This document shows positions 23,453 through 31,758 of a stretch of DNA of 64,000 nucleotides, in pieces (position 1 is the first letter of the stretch; each line of letters opens with the position of its first letter). Under the pieces are notes generated by a model that was given only the letters and a program-made list of their open reading frames with translations, did no database searches and was not told the origin of the DNA. Source of the stretch: Infirmifilum lucidum (GTDB lineage: Archaea > Thermoproteota > Thermoprotei > Thermofilales > Thermofilaceae); assembly GCF_014876775.1 (NCBI RefSeq), contig NZ_CP062310.1, forward strand, positions 744,001 through 808,000, read 5' to 3'. The position numbers and the translations under genes are program-made.

Positions 23453-25269
23453 AACTTTAATGTGTACTCTGCTATAGGGCACTTCTGCTGGCATGTGCCA
23501 CAACGTATACACCTACCTTCGTCTATAACAATACCTCCCTCACTGCCCAAGCTTATGGCCCCTGTGGGACACCAATTGGCGCATTCAAGGCACCCTACAC
23601 AGTAAAAAGCGCGTATCACGGCTCGCACAACCTCCTTTTCAACTTCAGGAGACACGCCTCTAGTCTCAAGAACTAGTTGTCCTTCCTCGACTCTTATTCC
23701 CTCAATGTGAGCGTCTGCCTTCTTCGATGTAAGGAGTATGTTTCTGAGCCTTGTAGACTCAGGTTTCATCATGGTTTTTTCGAGCTCGAACACCAGCTTG
23801 TTACCCTCATAGTGCCACGTTACACGGGCGCCCCTTACGGGGTTTAAAACGTCTTGCTCCTTGAGGTCAATAGTGTTTAGAATATCTTTAGGTGGGCGCA
23901 CCCACCTCCACAGCCCATAGCGCACCCAGGACTCGCTGACAGAGTTCTCCCTAGCATACTCGAACAAGTATTCGCTCCACTTCGAGTATAGCGACCCGTG
24001 AACCGCTTTGGCTAGCTCGAACTCGCCCATCTCCGTGGCGGGGCATAGCCAGCACCCAAGCCGGTCTAGGCCGAGATAGTAGAGGGGATTCGGCAGTAGC
24101 CTCTCCCTGAAGATGTAGAGCCACACATCGAGGGCAGACCAGTCCTGTATTGGCGTGGCTGCTACAACGTTCGGCAACCAGGCATTTCTCCATACTCGCG
24201 GGGAAAGTGCCCGCTGAGCAGACTCGTACCTCCTCTGGCCTACAAGACTCAATGCACCGCCTGGGAATAACCTCCTCAGTACACGGGCGATTGGCGCGAA
24301 TTTCGTAACCTTACAGCACCACCTGAGGTCTCGTGCAGGCGGCCCCATGACAGAGACGCCGCGCCAGAACGCGTCGCCCGCGTCTGCCACTATTAGCTCT
24401 ACACCCATACGTTCGCAGACCCTGTACACGTATTCCACGGTCTCCGGGAACTCAAGTCCAGTGTTGTTAAACAGGACTTTCACCCTCTCTGGGCCTAGTG
24501 CCTTCAAGGCGAGGTAGAGCGTTACAAGGCTGTCCTTACCGCCCGAGAACGAGACAACTACAGGTAGCTTGTACTTCTCATAGACCTCTCTTATAAAAGA
24601 CGTTGCCTCGCGCTCTTTCTCACTCAGATACCTGTCGTGAAGCCTTACGATATCCCACCAGCTCGGGTCGCCCTCGAGCAAGCTATAGGGCTTCCGGAGC
24701 CAGCTCTTCAAGACATAGATCCTACCGTTCCTTAGGACGACCCCGACGCCGAGATAACTCATATTCCGCGATGCGACTGCTACGTACTCGTCCTCTCTCG
24801 GCAGTACAAACTTTTCGAGGTGACTTTGCTTTACCACGTACCCCCTGGCCAGTTTGTCGAGCCTTGTCTTCGCGTAAAAGCCCACCTCGCTCTCGACCAT
24901 TCTTAGGACTGTTCCGTAGAGTGGGCGGAACCGCCATGCCCTCCCTCTTATATCGTATATGAAGTGCCCTACTACCTGGGCATCCGTTACGAGCTCGACC
25001 GCGAAGTCTGGGTACATTACCTTGTTTGCTAACATAGCCTTCCTCCTGGGAATTACTTCTTCTGCCCGGCTCCCGGCCTTGGTGAAGTAACTATCTATGG
25101 TGTCCCACACAAGCCTATAGAGGCGGCCCACTGCGGGGTAGGCGTCTCCAGGCGGCGTCAAGCGAAGCCTGGCTGTAAGCCCGTCGCGACTATACGCTAG
25201 AGGGGCATTAAGCCTAAGATCCCAGTACACCCTTGCAGAGACTTTCTTCAGGATCGATGCGCTCTCCAT
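23428..25269 (-). CDS. PAPS-reductase-like adenine nucleotide hydrolase fused to ferredoxin
   Basis: This 613-residue protein has an N-terminal region, a PUA-like segment (about residues 155-220), an ATP-pyrophosphatase domain with the PP-motif SFSGGKDS, CCKVTKF and a CWLCP motif, and a C-terminal 2x[4Fe-4S] ferredoxin (CVGCLECANWCP and CIRCGTCQQKCP). Proteins of this layout are annotated as phosphoadenosine phosphosulfate reductases but probably thiolate RNA or use sulfur otherwise. ATG 25269 is preferred because GGGGAG lies just upstream; an earlier in-frame ATG adds 69 residues of poor sequence. The N-terminal W-C-x-x-C-N-x-P-L zinc motif I recall for relatives reads WDLRLNAPL here, so its cysteines are lost. 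Confidence 0.8.
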   Translation of the reverse strand: MESASILKKVSARVYWDLRLNAPLAYSRDGLTARLRLTPPGDAYPAVGRLYRLVWDTIDSYFTKAGSRAEEVIPRRKAMLANKVMYPDFAVELVTDAQVVGHFIYDIRGRAWRFRPLYGTVLRMVESEVGFYAKTRLDKLARGYVVKQSHLEKFVLPREDEYVAVASRNMSYLGVGVVLRNGRIYVLKSWLRKPYSLLEGDPSWWDIVRLHDRYLSEKEREATSFIREVYEKYKLPVVVSFSGGKDSLVTLYLALKALGPERVKVLFNNTGLEFPETVEYVYRVCERMGVELIVADAGDAFWRGVSVMGPPARDLRWCCKVTKFAPIARVLRRLFPGGALSLVGQRRYESAQRALSPRVWRNAWLPNVVAATPIQDWSALDVWLYIFRERLLPNPLYYLGLDRLGCWLCPATEMGEFELAKAVHGSLYSKWSEYLFEYARENSVSESWVRYGLWRWVRPPKDILNTIDLKEQDVLNPVRGARVTWHYEGNKLVFELEKTMMKPESTRLRNILLTSKKADAHIEGIRVEEGQLVLETRGVSPEVEKEVVRAVIRAFYCVGCLECANWCPTGAISLGSEGGIVIDEGRCIRCGTCQQKCPIAEYTLKFQGFFTSG

Positions 25270-25441
25270 GAGCTCCCCACAGCCTCGCTTACTGTGATTC
25301 TGAACCCGTATTTCTATCCTTTCACTAGGCCTCTCCCCGGCCTCCGCCACTAGACCTTCTTCCCGGACTGGGCACGCTTGAAGGCGGGAGACGAAACAGC
25401 AAACAATAGCTTTATGACTGGGCCTGTAATCTCGTTGTAGT

Positions 25442-25564
25442 ATGAGTGTAATACTACTCGTGGCTTTGCTCATCATTGCCGGACTTAGCCGTATTGTAAC
25501 AAGTAGACGCTTTGTAAATAGAAGGAGGAGAGTAAGACTTTACGGCCCCCGCGTAATAATTTAA
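25442..25564 (+). CDS. Possible 40-residue single-pass membrane protein
   Basis: ATG to TAA encodes one membrane helix (MSVILLVALLIIAGLSRIV) followed by a strongly basic tail (RRFVNRRRRVRLYG). This inside-positive layout is typical of small membrane proteins. It lies 86 bases before top6B and is divergent from the PAPS-like gene. Short length makes it uncertain, and it overlaps the weaker upstream start of that gene. Confidence 0.4.
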   Translation: MSVILLVALLIIAGLSRIVTSRRFVNRRRRVRLYGPRVII

Positions 25565-25650
25565 ACTTTTTAGAAACTACTGGACTAAGGCTGAAGTTTG
25601 TTAAAAGCAAGTTTATCTGGCATTTCTTTTAAGGCAGATGGGGAGCATAA

Positions 25651-27189
25651 GTGGAGAAATATCGCGGACTTTCGCCGGCGCAGTTCTTTCACAGGAACAA
25701 GGAGATAGCTGGCTTTTCCAATCCAGCTAGGGCTCTATACCAGACTGTACGCGAACTCGTTGAAAATTCACTGGACGCTACCGAGACACACGGCCTTCTA
25801 CCGGACATAAGCGTCGAGATATCTCTAGACTCTAACAACCCAGATAGAGTGACTGTAAAAGTTGCAGACAATGGGATAGGGATTCCTATACACGAGGTAC
25901 CCAATGTCTTTGGCCGCGTATTCTACGGATCGAAGTACGTAGTTAGGCAGACAAGGGGTGTGTTTGGGCTCGGTGTAAAGATGGCTGTCCTCTACGCCCA
26001 GATGACAACTGCCCAGCCGATCTACGTGAAGAGTGCTCCAATCAATTCTGACTTTATCGGGGAGTACCTCTTGTACATAGATATTGACAAGAACATCCCA
26101 CATGTCCTTAAGATGAGAATAAGGAAGAAAGAAAATCCTAAGCTTCACGGCACGGTTGTAAAACTGACACTAGAAGGTTCGTGGGTGCAGGCAAAGAAAA
26201 GAATAGAGGAGTATATCAGACGTACGGCGCTGATAGCTCCATACGCAACGATAAGGTACAAGACCCCGGAGGAAGAACTTGTGTTCAAGAGAGTTTCCAA
26301 GAAACTCCCCGAGCCGCCTCAGGTGGGCCGGTACCACCCTAAAGGTGTAGACGTGGAGGTACTTAAGGAGATCATAAAGACCGTGCGGGATCCCGATACA
26401 ACGCTAATGGATTTCCTAGTCAAGAGCTTCGACGGCGTTGGCGAGAAGACCGCGCAGGATTTCCTGCATTGGGCCGGATTCGATCCTTCGATAAAGGTAA
26501 AGGAGCTAAGGCTCCATGATCTTGAGGCCCTAGCGTCGAAAATGAAGTCATTCAATAAGTGGCGACGCCCCCGTCCCACAACTCTCTCGCCTATAGGAGA
26601 AGAGCTCCTAAAAGAGGGGGTAAAGAATATTCTTAGGCCGAGCTTTGTTAAAGCTGTCACTAGGCCCCCATCCTCTTACAGCGGGCACCCGTTCATAGTC
26701 GAGGTTGCAGTGGCCTACGGTGGCGAGATTCCACCGCAGGATCAGCCCATTGTTCTCCGTTTCGCAAATAAAATGCCGCTTCTATACGATGAGGGTGTAG
26801 ACGTTTCCAGAAAAGTCGTCGACGAGATAGACTGGAGCGTATATAAGGTGAAGTTCCCAGCGCCGCTAGCAGTGATAACGCACCTGTGTTCTACGAAGAT
26901 ACCGTTCAAGGGTGTTGGGAAAGAAGCTATAGCAGATGTCCCTGAGGTCGAGCACGAGCTGGAGATAGCAATCAGGGAAGCTTCGAGGAGGTTAAGAGCG
27001 TACATAACGAGAATGGAGAGGCTTCATGAGATCCAGAGAAAGGAGGCCATAATTAGGCGTTATATGCCAGAGGTTATTTCCGCCATATCCGAGGTGGCTT
27101 CACTCGATCCTTCGATTCTCGAGAAGAAGCTAGAAGAAATCCTTAAGAGAGAACTTGGGAAGAAGGGGGTAGAACAATATGTCAAGTAA
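25651..27189 (+). CDS. top6B: DNA topoisomerase VI subunit B
   Basis: This 512-residue ATPase subunit has the GHKL Bergerat fold: N box LVENSLDATE, G1 DNGIGI, and the G2 loop GVFGLGVKMAVLY. A helix-two-turn-helix-like region (SFDGVGEKTAQDFLHWAG) and the transducer domain follow. Topo VI relaxes and decatenates DNA by passing a duplex through a double-strand break. The GTG at 25651 is preceded by GGGGAG, a good Shine-Dalgarno sequence, and gives the usual start. It overlaps top6A by 11 bases. Confidence 0.97.
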   Translation: MEKYRGLSPAQFFHRNKEIAGFSNPARALYQTVRELVENSLDATETHGLLPDISVEISLDSNNPDRVTVKVADNGIGIPIHEVPNVFGRVFYGSKYVVRQTRGVFGLGVKMAVLYAQMTTAQPIYVKSAPINSDFIGEYLLYIDIDKNIPHVLKMRIRKKENPKLHGTVVKLTLEGSWVQAKKRIEEYIRRTALIAPYATIRYKTPEEELVFKRVSKKLPEPPQVGRYHPKGVDVEVLKEIIKTVRDPDTTLMDFLVKSFDGVGEKTAQDFLHWAGFDPSIKVKELRLHDLEALASKMKSFNKWRRPRPTTLSPIGEELLKEGVKNILRPSFVKAVTRPPSSYSGHPFIVEVAVAYGGEIPPQDQPIVLRFANKMPLLYDEGVDVSRKVVDEIDWSVYKVKFPAPLAVITHLCSTKIPFKGVGKEAIADVPEVEHELEIAIREASRRLRAYITRMERLHEIQRKEAIIRRYMPEVISAISEVASLDPSILEKKLEEILKRELGKKGVEQYVK

Positions 27190-28309
27190 ACGGGGAGGTG
27201 TACAGGCTCCACCGGAAGAAGAGGTTGTCAAGAGGCTCGAGAGCCTTGGGAAACAGATTGCCGAGCAGATCATGAGGGGGGAACCGCCTTACCTCGAAAT
27301 ACCGGTAAGAACGCTCGCCAACACTATATGGGATAGAAAAAGGAAAATGCTGTTGCTCGGCCCAAAGACTGCCCGGAGGGAATTCTTTGATGTTGGAGAA
27401 TCGAAAAGATTCATGCAGACTGTACTGATGCTTAAGCTTATCCTCGAAGCCAGAAGACAGGGCGCGCACCCTACCATACGCGACCTCTACTACCGCGGGA
27501 AGCATACGCTTACTGATAAATATGGGAAGCAGTTAAACGAGAATACGTGGGACGATCAGAGAGAGAGTAATGCTGTAATCCAGGACATAGAAGTTGCAAC
27601 GGGTCTTCTACGCGAGCACATGGGGCTCATGCACGATGCAAAAGGGAGAATCGTTGGACAAATGATGATTAGGAGCAAGGGAGATATTATAGACCTCTCC
27701 AGGCTTGGCAGCGGTGCCTATGCCATCCCTTCAAATGTAGATAGTCTAGAAATACTCGAGGTGAAGGCGGACTATGTACTCGTTGTGGAGAAAGGAGCCA
27801 TATTCGAGCAGCTCAACGAGGACGAGTTCTGGAGGAAGAACAACTGCATCCTCATTACAGGTAAAGGCCAACCAGACAGGAGCACCAGGAGGATGGTTCG
27901 GAGACTATGGGAAGAGTTTGACCTCCCGGTCTATGTGTTAACGGACGGTGACAGCTACGGGTTTTACATCTACAGCGTATATAGAAGTGGCTCCATCACG
28001 CTGAGCTACGAGAGTGAGAGGCTCGCGACTCCAGAGGCCCGTTTCCTCGGTGTAGCGATAACTGATATTGAAAAGTATAAGATTCCGAAGAACTTCATAA
28101 TAAAGGCCACCGAAAGGGACATCAAGCGCGCGAAAGAGCTCCTCAACTACCCGTGGTTCAAGGAGTCAAAGAGGTGGCTTGAAGAGCTTAACCTTTTCAT
28201 AGAGAGAGGGCAAAAGGTAGAGATCGAGGCTTTAAGCGGGCACGGATTCAGATTTCTGTCAGACACGTATCTCCCTGAGAAGATAAACAAGGAAGAATGG
28301 ATAATCTAG
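27179..28309 (+). CDS. top6A: DNA topoisomerase VI subunit A
   Basis: This 376-residue subunit is Spo11-like. The catalytic tyrosine lies in IRDLYYRGKHTL. The TOPRIM domain has the glutamate in LVVEKGAIFEQL and the acidic DGDSYGFYIY, where many relatives read DPD or DAD before the glycine. It starts 11 bases inside top6B and the two are co-transcribed. The length is normal. Confidence 0.97.
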   Translation: MSSKRGGVQAPPEEEVVKRLESLGKQIAEQIMRGEPPYLEIPVRTLANTIWDRKRKMLLLGPKTARREFFDVGESKRFMQTVLMLKLILEARRQGAHPTIRDLYYRGKHTLTDKYGKQLNENTWDDQRESNAVIQDIEVATGLLREHMGLMHDAKGRIVGQMMIRSKGDIIDLSRLGSGAYAIPSNVDSLEILEVKADYVLVVEKGAIFEQLNEDEFWRKNNCILITGKGQPDRSTRRMVRRLWEEFDLPVYVLTDGDSYGFYIYSVYRSGSITLSYESERLATPEARFLGVAITDIEKYKIPKNFIIKATERDIKRAKELLNYPWFKESKRWLEELNLFIERGQKVEIEALSGHGFRFLSDTYLPEKINKEEWII

Positions 28310-28339
28310 CAACCTGAGCCCTATTCACAAGATTTCAGG

Positions 28340-28573
28340 TTAAGCCGTCTCTTGAGATACGAGGGTAGCTGTCTGCTCTATGCTCTTAATGCTCCTGATA
28401 GCCGAAATAACCTTGTCCAAGTCTGAGAGCGATGGGGCTTCAACCTTAACTACGATGTCCCATAGCCCGTAGGTCACGTCTACGTCGCTTACGAATTGTA
28501 TTTTCATTATCTCGCTCGCGACCTCGTACTCCTTCCCAGGTTTCGTCGTGACCAGTATGTATCCCTTAATCAT
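28340..28573 (-). CDS. Stand-alone Lrp/AsnC ligand-binding (RAM) domain protein
   Basis: This 77-residue protein is only the alpha-beta effector domain of Lrp/AsnC regulators (IKGYILVTTKPGKEYEVASE, VTYGLWDIVVKVEAPSLSDL, IRSIKSIEQTATLV), without the DNA-binding HTH. Such SraM-type proteins bind small molecules such as amino acids and may modulate full-length regulators. A TTTATAT box lies about 40 bases upstream. It converges with top6A. Confidence 0.85.
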   Translation of the reverse strand: MIKGYILVTTKPGKEYEVASEIMKIQFVSDVDVTYGLWDIVVKVEAPSLSDLDKVISAIRSIKSIEQTATLVSQETA

Positions 28574-28658
28574 CCCGGGCTCTCTCGCACTGAGGATAGG
28601 CGAGCCATATAAATTGTTTGCTCTGCCCCGCTATAAAAATTTTACAATTTTATCCAAT

Positions 28659-28799
28659 TTAACCGCTTAAAAATATTAGAGAGCCATTGTTGGATATGCA
28701 TACAGTCTTTACAGAAAGATGTACATGAGTCGGGTTCATCGCTGCCAACAAGAGCAACGCCGCGAGCAATATTATTATTGCGTAGAGCGCCTTAGACAT
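28659..28799 (-). CDS. 46-residue single-pass membrane protein after TadC-like gene
   Basis: The frame starts at an ATG overlapping the last codons of the TadC-like gene and encodes a strongly hydrophobic N-terminal helix (YAIIILLAALLLLAA), then a short external tail with one cysteine. The overlap and topology suggest it belongs to the leftward TadC/pilin operon, perhaps as a minor pilin-like or accessory subunit. Small size keeps confidence moderate. Confidence 0.5.
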   Translation of the reverse strand: MSKALYAIIILLAALLLLAAMNPTHVHLSVKTVCISNNGSLIFLSG

Positions 28800-29892
28800 G
28801 CACACCACCGAGCAGGCTGTTGCCTAAAAGCCCCCCCACCAGGACAACGAGTGAAGCAACGGGGAGCCATAGTGCGGTGAAAGCAGCAGAGCCTGTTGAT
28901 AGAACGCTTAGTCCAGAAGAGTAGATTACTACTGCTCCAGCGAGATAGAGGTCTACCAGGAGGTTGATTGCACGGGGGTCGCTAATTGTAATCCACTGGT
29001 TAATGCTTTCCAGAGGTATACTGGCGTAGATGCCCTTGATGACGGAGGAGGCGAAGCCGAGGAGAAAGAGTGTTACCAAGTTCATCGTAGCATTAGTGAA
29101 CCCCTTCCTCATCAGCTTCCTGTGGAAATTGTAAAGCTTTTCGTACGTTAACAGCAGAAGACTCGGATCCTCGATCCCCCATATCGAAGAGAGGTATACT
29201 GTCAGGCGCAGGCTCCTGCTTAGCCCGAGCATGGTATCTGAGAGGAGGGATTCAGGGGAAACAGCGCGGAAGATGTGTCCTGGTGATTGGAGCGCCTTGA
29301 CCAGGATTTCTTTATTCTCATTTAGTTCGGCTTCAACACTCCTAATTTTCCTAACCGTGAGAAGTGACAAGGGAAAGCTGACAACAGTCTGGAATATCAG
29401 AGAGTATTCAAGGCCTGCATGCATGAGTAAGGCTGACGAAAGCGCGAATATGACTAATAGTGCGAGAAACAACTTGTAGCCTGCCGAGGACACCAGCACC
29501 TTTGGGTGCAGATCCCTATACAAGAACACGAGGATAGTATTCAGGAGTAGCAACAACGGTAGGGCCTTCTCCAGCACGTAAGGCTGAAGTAAGCCGACAG
29601 AGTAGAGCATCACTGGGGCAACGAGGAGCGTTATGTTGAAGACTTCGCTTAGCGTGTCCACGCGAGCCGAGAACGCATCGAGCCTGTACTCGAATCCTCT
29701 CACAGCCTCTTCGAGCGCTGTCCTGATGCCGGCCCTTGACCCAGCCCTCTCGTCCTCCGAGATTATTCTTTTCAAGTTGTCGCCTATCCTGTACTCTATC
29801 CCCCGGTTCGCGAGCCACGTCAGAACATAGCTCGGCGGGGCGTCCGTGAAGGAGAGGAGAAAAAGAACTTCTAATTCCCCCAGGGTAGACAT
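28792..29892 (-). CDS. TadC/GspF-like polytopic membrane protein
   Basis: This 366-residue protein has an N-terminal cytoplasmic region of about 80 residues. It then has two helix clusters (about 85-170 and 265-360) separated by a cytoplasmic domain with SVEAELNENKEILVKALQSP and SLLSDTMLGLSRSLRLT. That repeated helix/cytoplasmic/helix arrangement is the platform protein of type IV pili, Tad and archaella (GspF/TadC/FlaJ). It lies just downstream of a pilin-like gene. No assembly ATPase is adjacent; a TadA-like ATPase does lie at the left edge of the window. Assignment is by topology and context. Confidence 0.65.
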   Translation of the reverse strand: MSTLGELEVLFLLSFTDAPPSYVLTWLANRGIEYRIGDNLKRIISEDERAGSRAGIRTALEEAVRGFEYRLDAFSARVDTLSEVFNITLLVAPVMLYSVGLLQPYVLEKALPLLLLLNTILVFLYRDLHPKVLVSSAGYKLFLALLVIFALSSALLMHAGLEYSLIFQTVVSFPLSLLTVRKIRSVEAELNENKEILVKALQSPGHIFRAVSPESLLSDTMLGLSRSLRLTVYLSSIWGIEDPSLLLLTYEKLYNFHRKLMRKGFTNATMNLVTLFLLGFASSVIKGIYASIPLESINQWITISDPRAINLLVDLYLAGAVVIYSSGLSVLSTGSAAFTALWLPVASLVVLVGGLLGNSLLGGVHV

Positions 29893-29896
29893 CTAG

Positions 29897-30304
29897 CTAT
29901 CCTCGTATTATTGAAACCTTGTAAATACCGTACTTTGTCACGATATACCCGGTCACAGCACTTGTAATCTGTAGAGTCGAGGGGAGCGTTGCCGTGCATG
30001 TGCTTGTGGCTCCTGAAGAGAGAGTGCTCGGGTTGCACAGGAGCCTTGTAGTAATGCCGTAGTTGGTGATCGTGAGGTTCGCGTTCAACAGGTCTGCGGA
30101 AGACGTTCCTATGTTTTGTAGCCAAACTGTGACAGTATAGCCTCCGGCGGCTGGCGTCAGTATCGCGTCGCCTGCCTGCACGATTACCGGGCGGCTGGTG
30201 GTGGCCGAGGCTACTGTGTATATGAAGTAGCCTATTACAGAGACTACTGCTAGAGTTATTATGACCATGATGCTCCTCCCGACCTCCTCGCTCGTTGTTC
30301 CCAC
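29897..30304 (-). CDS. Archaeal pilin/archaellin-like secreted protein
   Basis: This 135-residue protein begins with a short polar leader (MGTTSEEVGRS) followed by a hydrophobic helix (IMVIITLAVVSVIGYFIYT) and a threonine/serine-rich beta-type domain with two cysteines. The leader and helix resemble type IV pilins processed by PibD/FlaK-type peptidases, and the body resembles FlaG/FlaF-like or pilin domains. The start is GTG; a TTTTAAAC box about 25 bases upstream fits a leaderless transcript. It precedes the TadC-like gene by 4 bases, as expected for a subunit and its assembly platform. Confidence 0.65.
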   Translation of the reverse strand: MGTTSEEVGRSIMVIITLAVVSVIGYFIYTVASATTSRPVIVQAGDAILTPAAGGYTVTVWLQNIGTSSADLLNANLTITNYGITTRLLCNPSTLSSGATSTCTATLPSTLQITSAVTGYIVTKYGIYKVSIIRG

Positions 30305-30393
30305 CCAAGGAACTAGTACATGCAGTTTAAAAGGCGGGTATCTCGAGGCATCTCCCGGAAATCGGTTAATATGTCTTGGTCGGAATTGAGGTG

Positions 30394-31758
30394 ATGTCTA
30401 GGAATGCATCCAAAGGCATAAAGAAAGCCCTGTTTCTCATCTTAGCCCTGCTAATACCGATAATGCTCCTAGCATCGCTGCACCAGCCTTCCCTAACCAC
30501 CGATAAACCGCGAGCCGAGAAAATAGATATGGCGCATCGATCCAGAGAGGAAGTATACTTCCTTGTCATCTATGCTGACGTACCAAATGCATCGGCTCTT
30601 ATAAACAGGACTCTTTACGTCCTCCCTGTAAGCATAGCAGTGAAGAGTAACTCTAGGGTCGTCATTGAGCCTCAGCCAGCTGGGCCATATGAGCCGTCGA
30701 ATGGTACCGTTGTATTAACAGTCTTAGGCAACACTACGGTGAGGCTGGCGTACAGGAGGGCCTACGCCGTCGTCGAGGTGGAGGCTGTCGCGCCGGTCAT
30801 CGTGAACGGCTCGCCGGTTAAGGGCACCGTGACGCTGAAAGCCAGGCTGAACTCCACCCTGTCCTTCAACTCCACCCTAGTAGACCTGGGCAACGGGACT
30901 GCCCTGCGCGGCGTTGCAGTGAGGGTCGAGCGTGGCAGCGTGGTGGAGGAGTTCCCCCTCAACGTGACAGTCGTGGTGCAGGGTGACTCGAGGGTAACGA
31001 TAAAGGCCAGAAGGCTCTACCTCCTGCGCTTCACCGTGCCCCTGAACGTAACCGTGGCCGTCAACGGCACTGCCCGTAGAGGCGAGTTTGCCCTGTGGTG
31101 GCCGTCCGGCGCGGTCGTGGAGCTGTCCGGGGGCTGCGTGGAGTACAACGACACACACAACGCCTGCGTAGCGGGCTGGTTCGGCACTGGCCTCAGGCCG
31201 GACTTCGAGGGCAACGCGCCCTCTATAGCCTTCAGGGTCGCCGGGCCCGGCAACTACACTGCCAGGGTCGTCTTCGCGAAGAAGAAGTTTCCCGTTGTAA
31301 CGGGGATGGCGTACTATGGCGGGAGGCTCGTGGAGGTGAAGGTGTACCCGGCGAGGAGCATTGCCCCAAACTGGAGGGCCGCGATGGCCGGAACGTACGA
31401 GTACGTGGGCGACGGATGGTGGCACGTCGTGCCAACGGGGGCCTTCGTAGCAGTGGACATAAAGCCGCCAGAAGTCAACTGGTCCCGGGTAATCGTCTAC
31501 ATAAGGGCGACGAAGGGCTGGTCCGACCACTACATCGAGCTTAACCTCGAGGACAGGGCCGAGGGCTGGTGGTTCAAAGAAGGAGAGTTCGTATTCGAGT
31601 TCGTGAGGGGCAAGGGGAGGGGGCAAGTGCTCAAGTCCCCCGGCCCCTACACGTGCGACGTGTGGACCCACCTCGCTCCAGTGGCAGAGCTGGGCTGGAT
31701 ATCCATGGACGTATTTGGGGGTGGTGAGGTGTGGCTGAAGCTAGAGTACTACCCGTAG
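30394..31758 (+). CDS. Large secreted/surface protein A
   Basis: This 454-residue protein has an N-terminal signal-anchor helix (KALFLILALLIPIMLLAS) and then a beta-rich body with more than ten N-x-S/T sequons, suggesting a glycosylated exterior protein. ATG 30394 is preceded by GAGGTG, which fits a ribosome binding site; a longer reading begins 18 bases earlier. From about 30,740 the coding DNA becomes markedly GC-rich (one 60-base line at 31021 is 65% GC, against 47% at 30421), while the frame stays open. I recognise no domain. It overlaps the next gene by 28 bases. Confidence 0.75.
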   Translation: MSRNASKGIKKALFLILALLIPIMLLASLHQPSLTTDKPRAEKIDMAHRSREEVYFLVIYADVPNASALINRTLYVLPVSIAVKSNSRVVIEPQPAGPYEPSNGTVVLTVLGNTTVRLAYRRAYAVVEVEAVAPVIVNGSPVKGTVTLKARLNSTLSFNSTLVDLGNGTALRGVAVRVERGSVVEEFPLNVTVVVQGDSRVTIKARRLYLLRFTVPLNVTVAVNGTARRGEFALWWPSGAVVELSGGCVEYNDTHNACVAGWFGTGLRPDFEGNAPSIAFRVAGPGNYTARVVFAKKKFPVVTGMAYYGGRLVEVKVYPARSIAPNWRAAMAGTYEYVGDGWWHVVPTGAFVAVDIKPPEVNWSRVIVYIRATKGWSDHYIELNLEDRAEGWWFKEGEFVFEFVRGKGRGQVLKSPGPYTCDVWTHLAPVAELGWISMDVFGGGEVWLKLEYYP

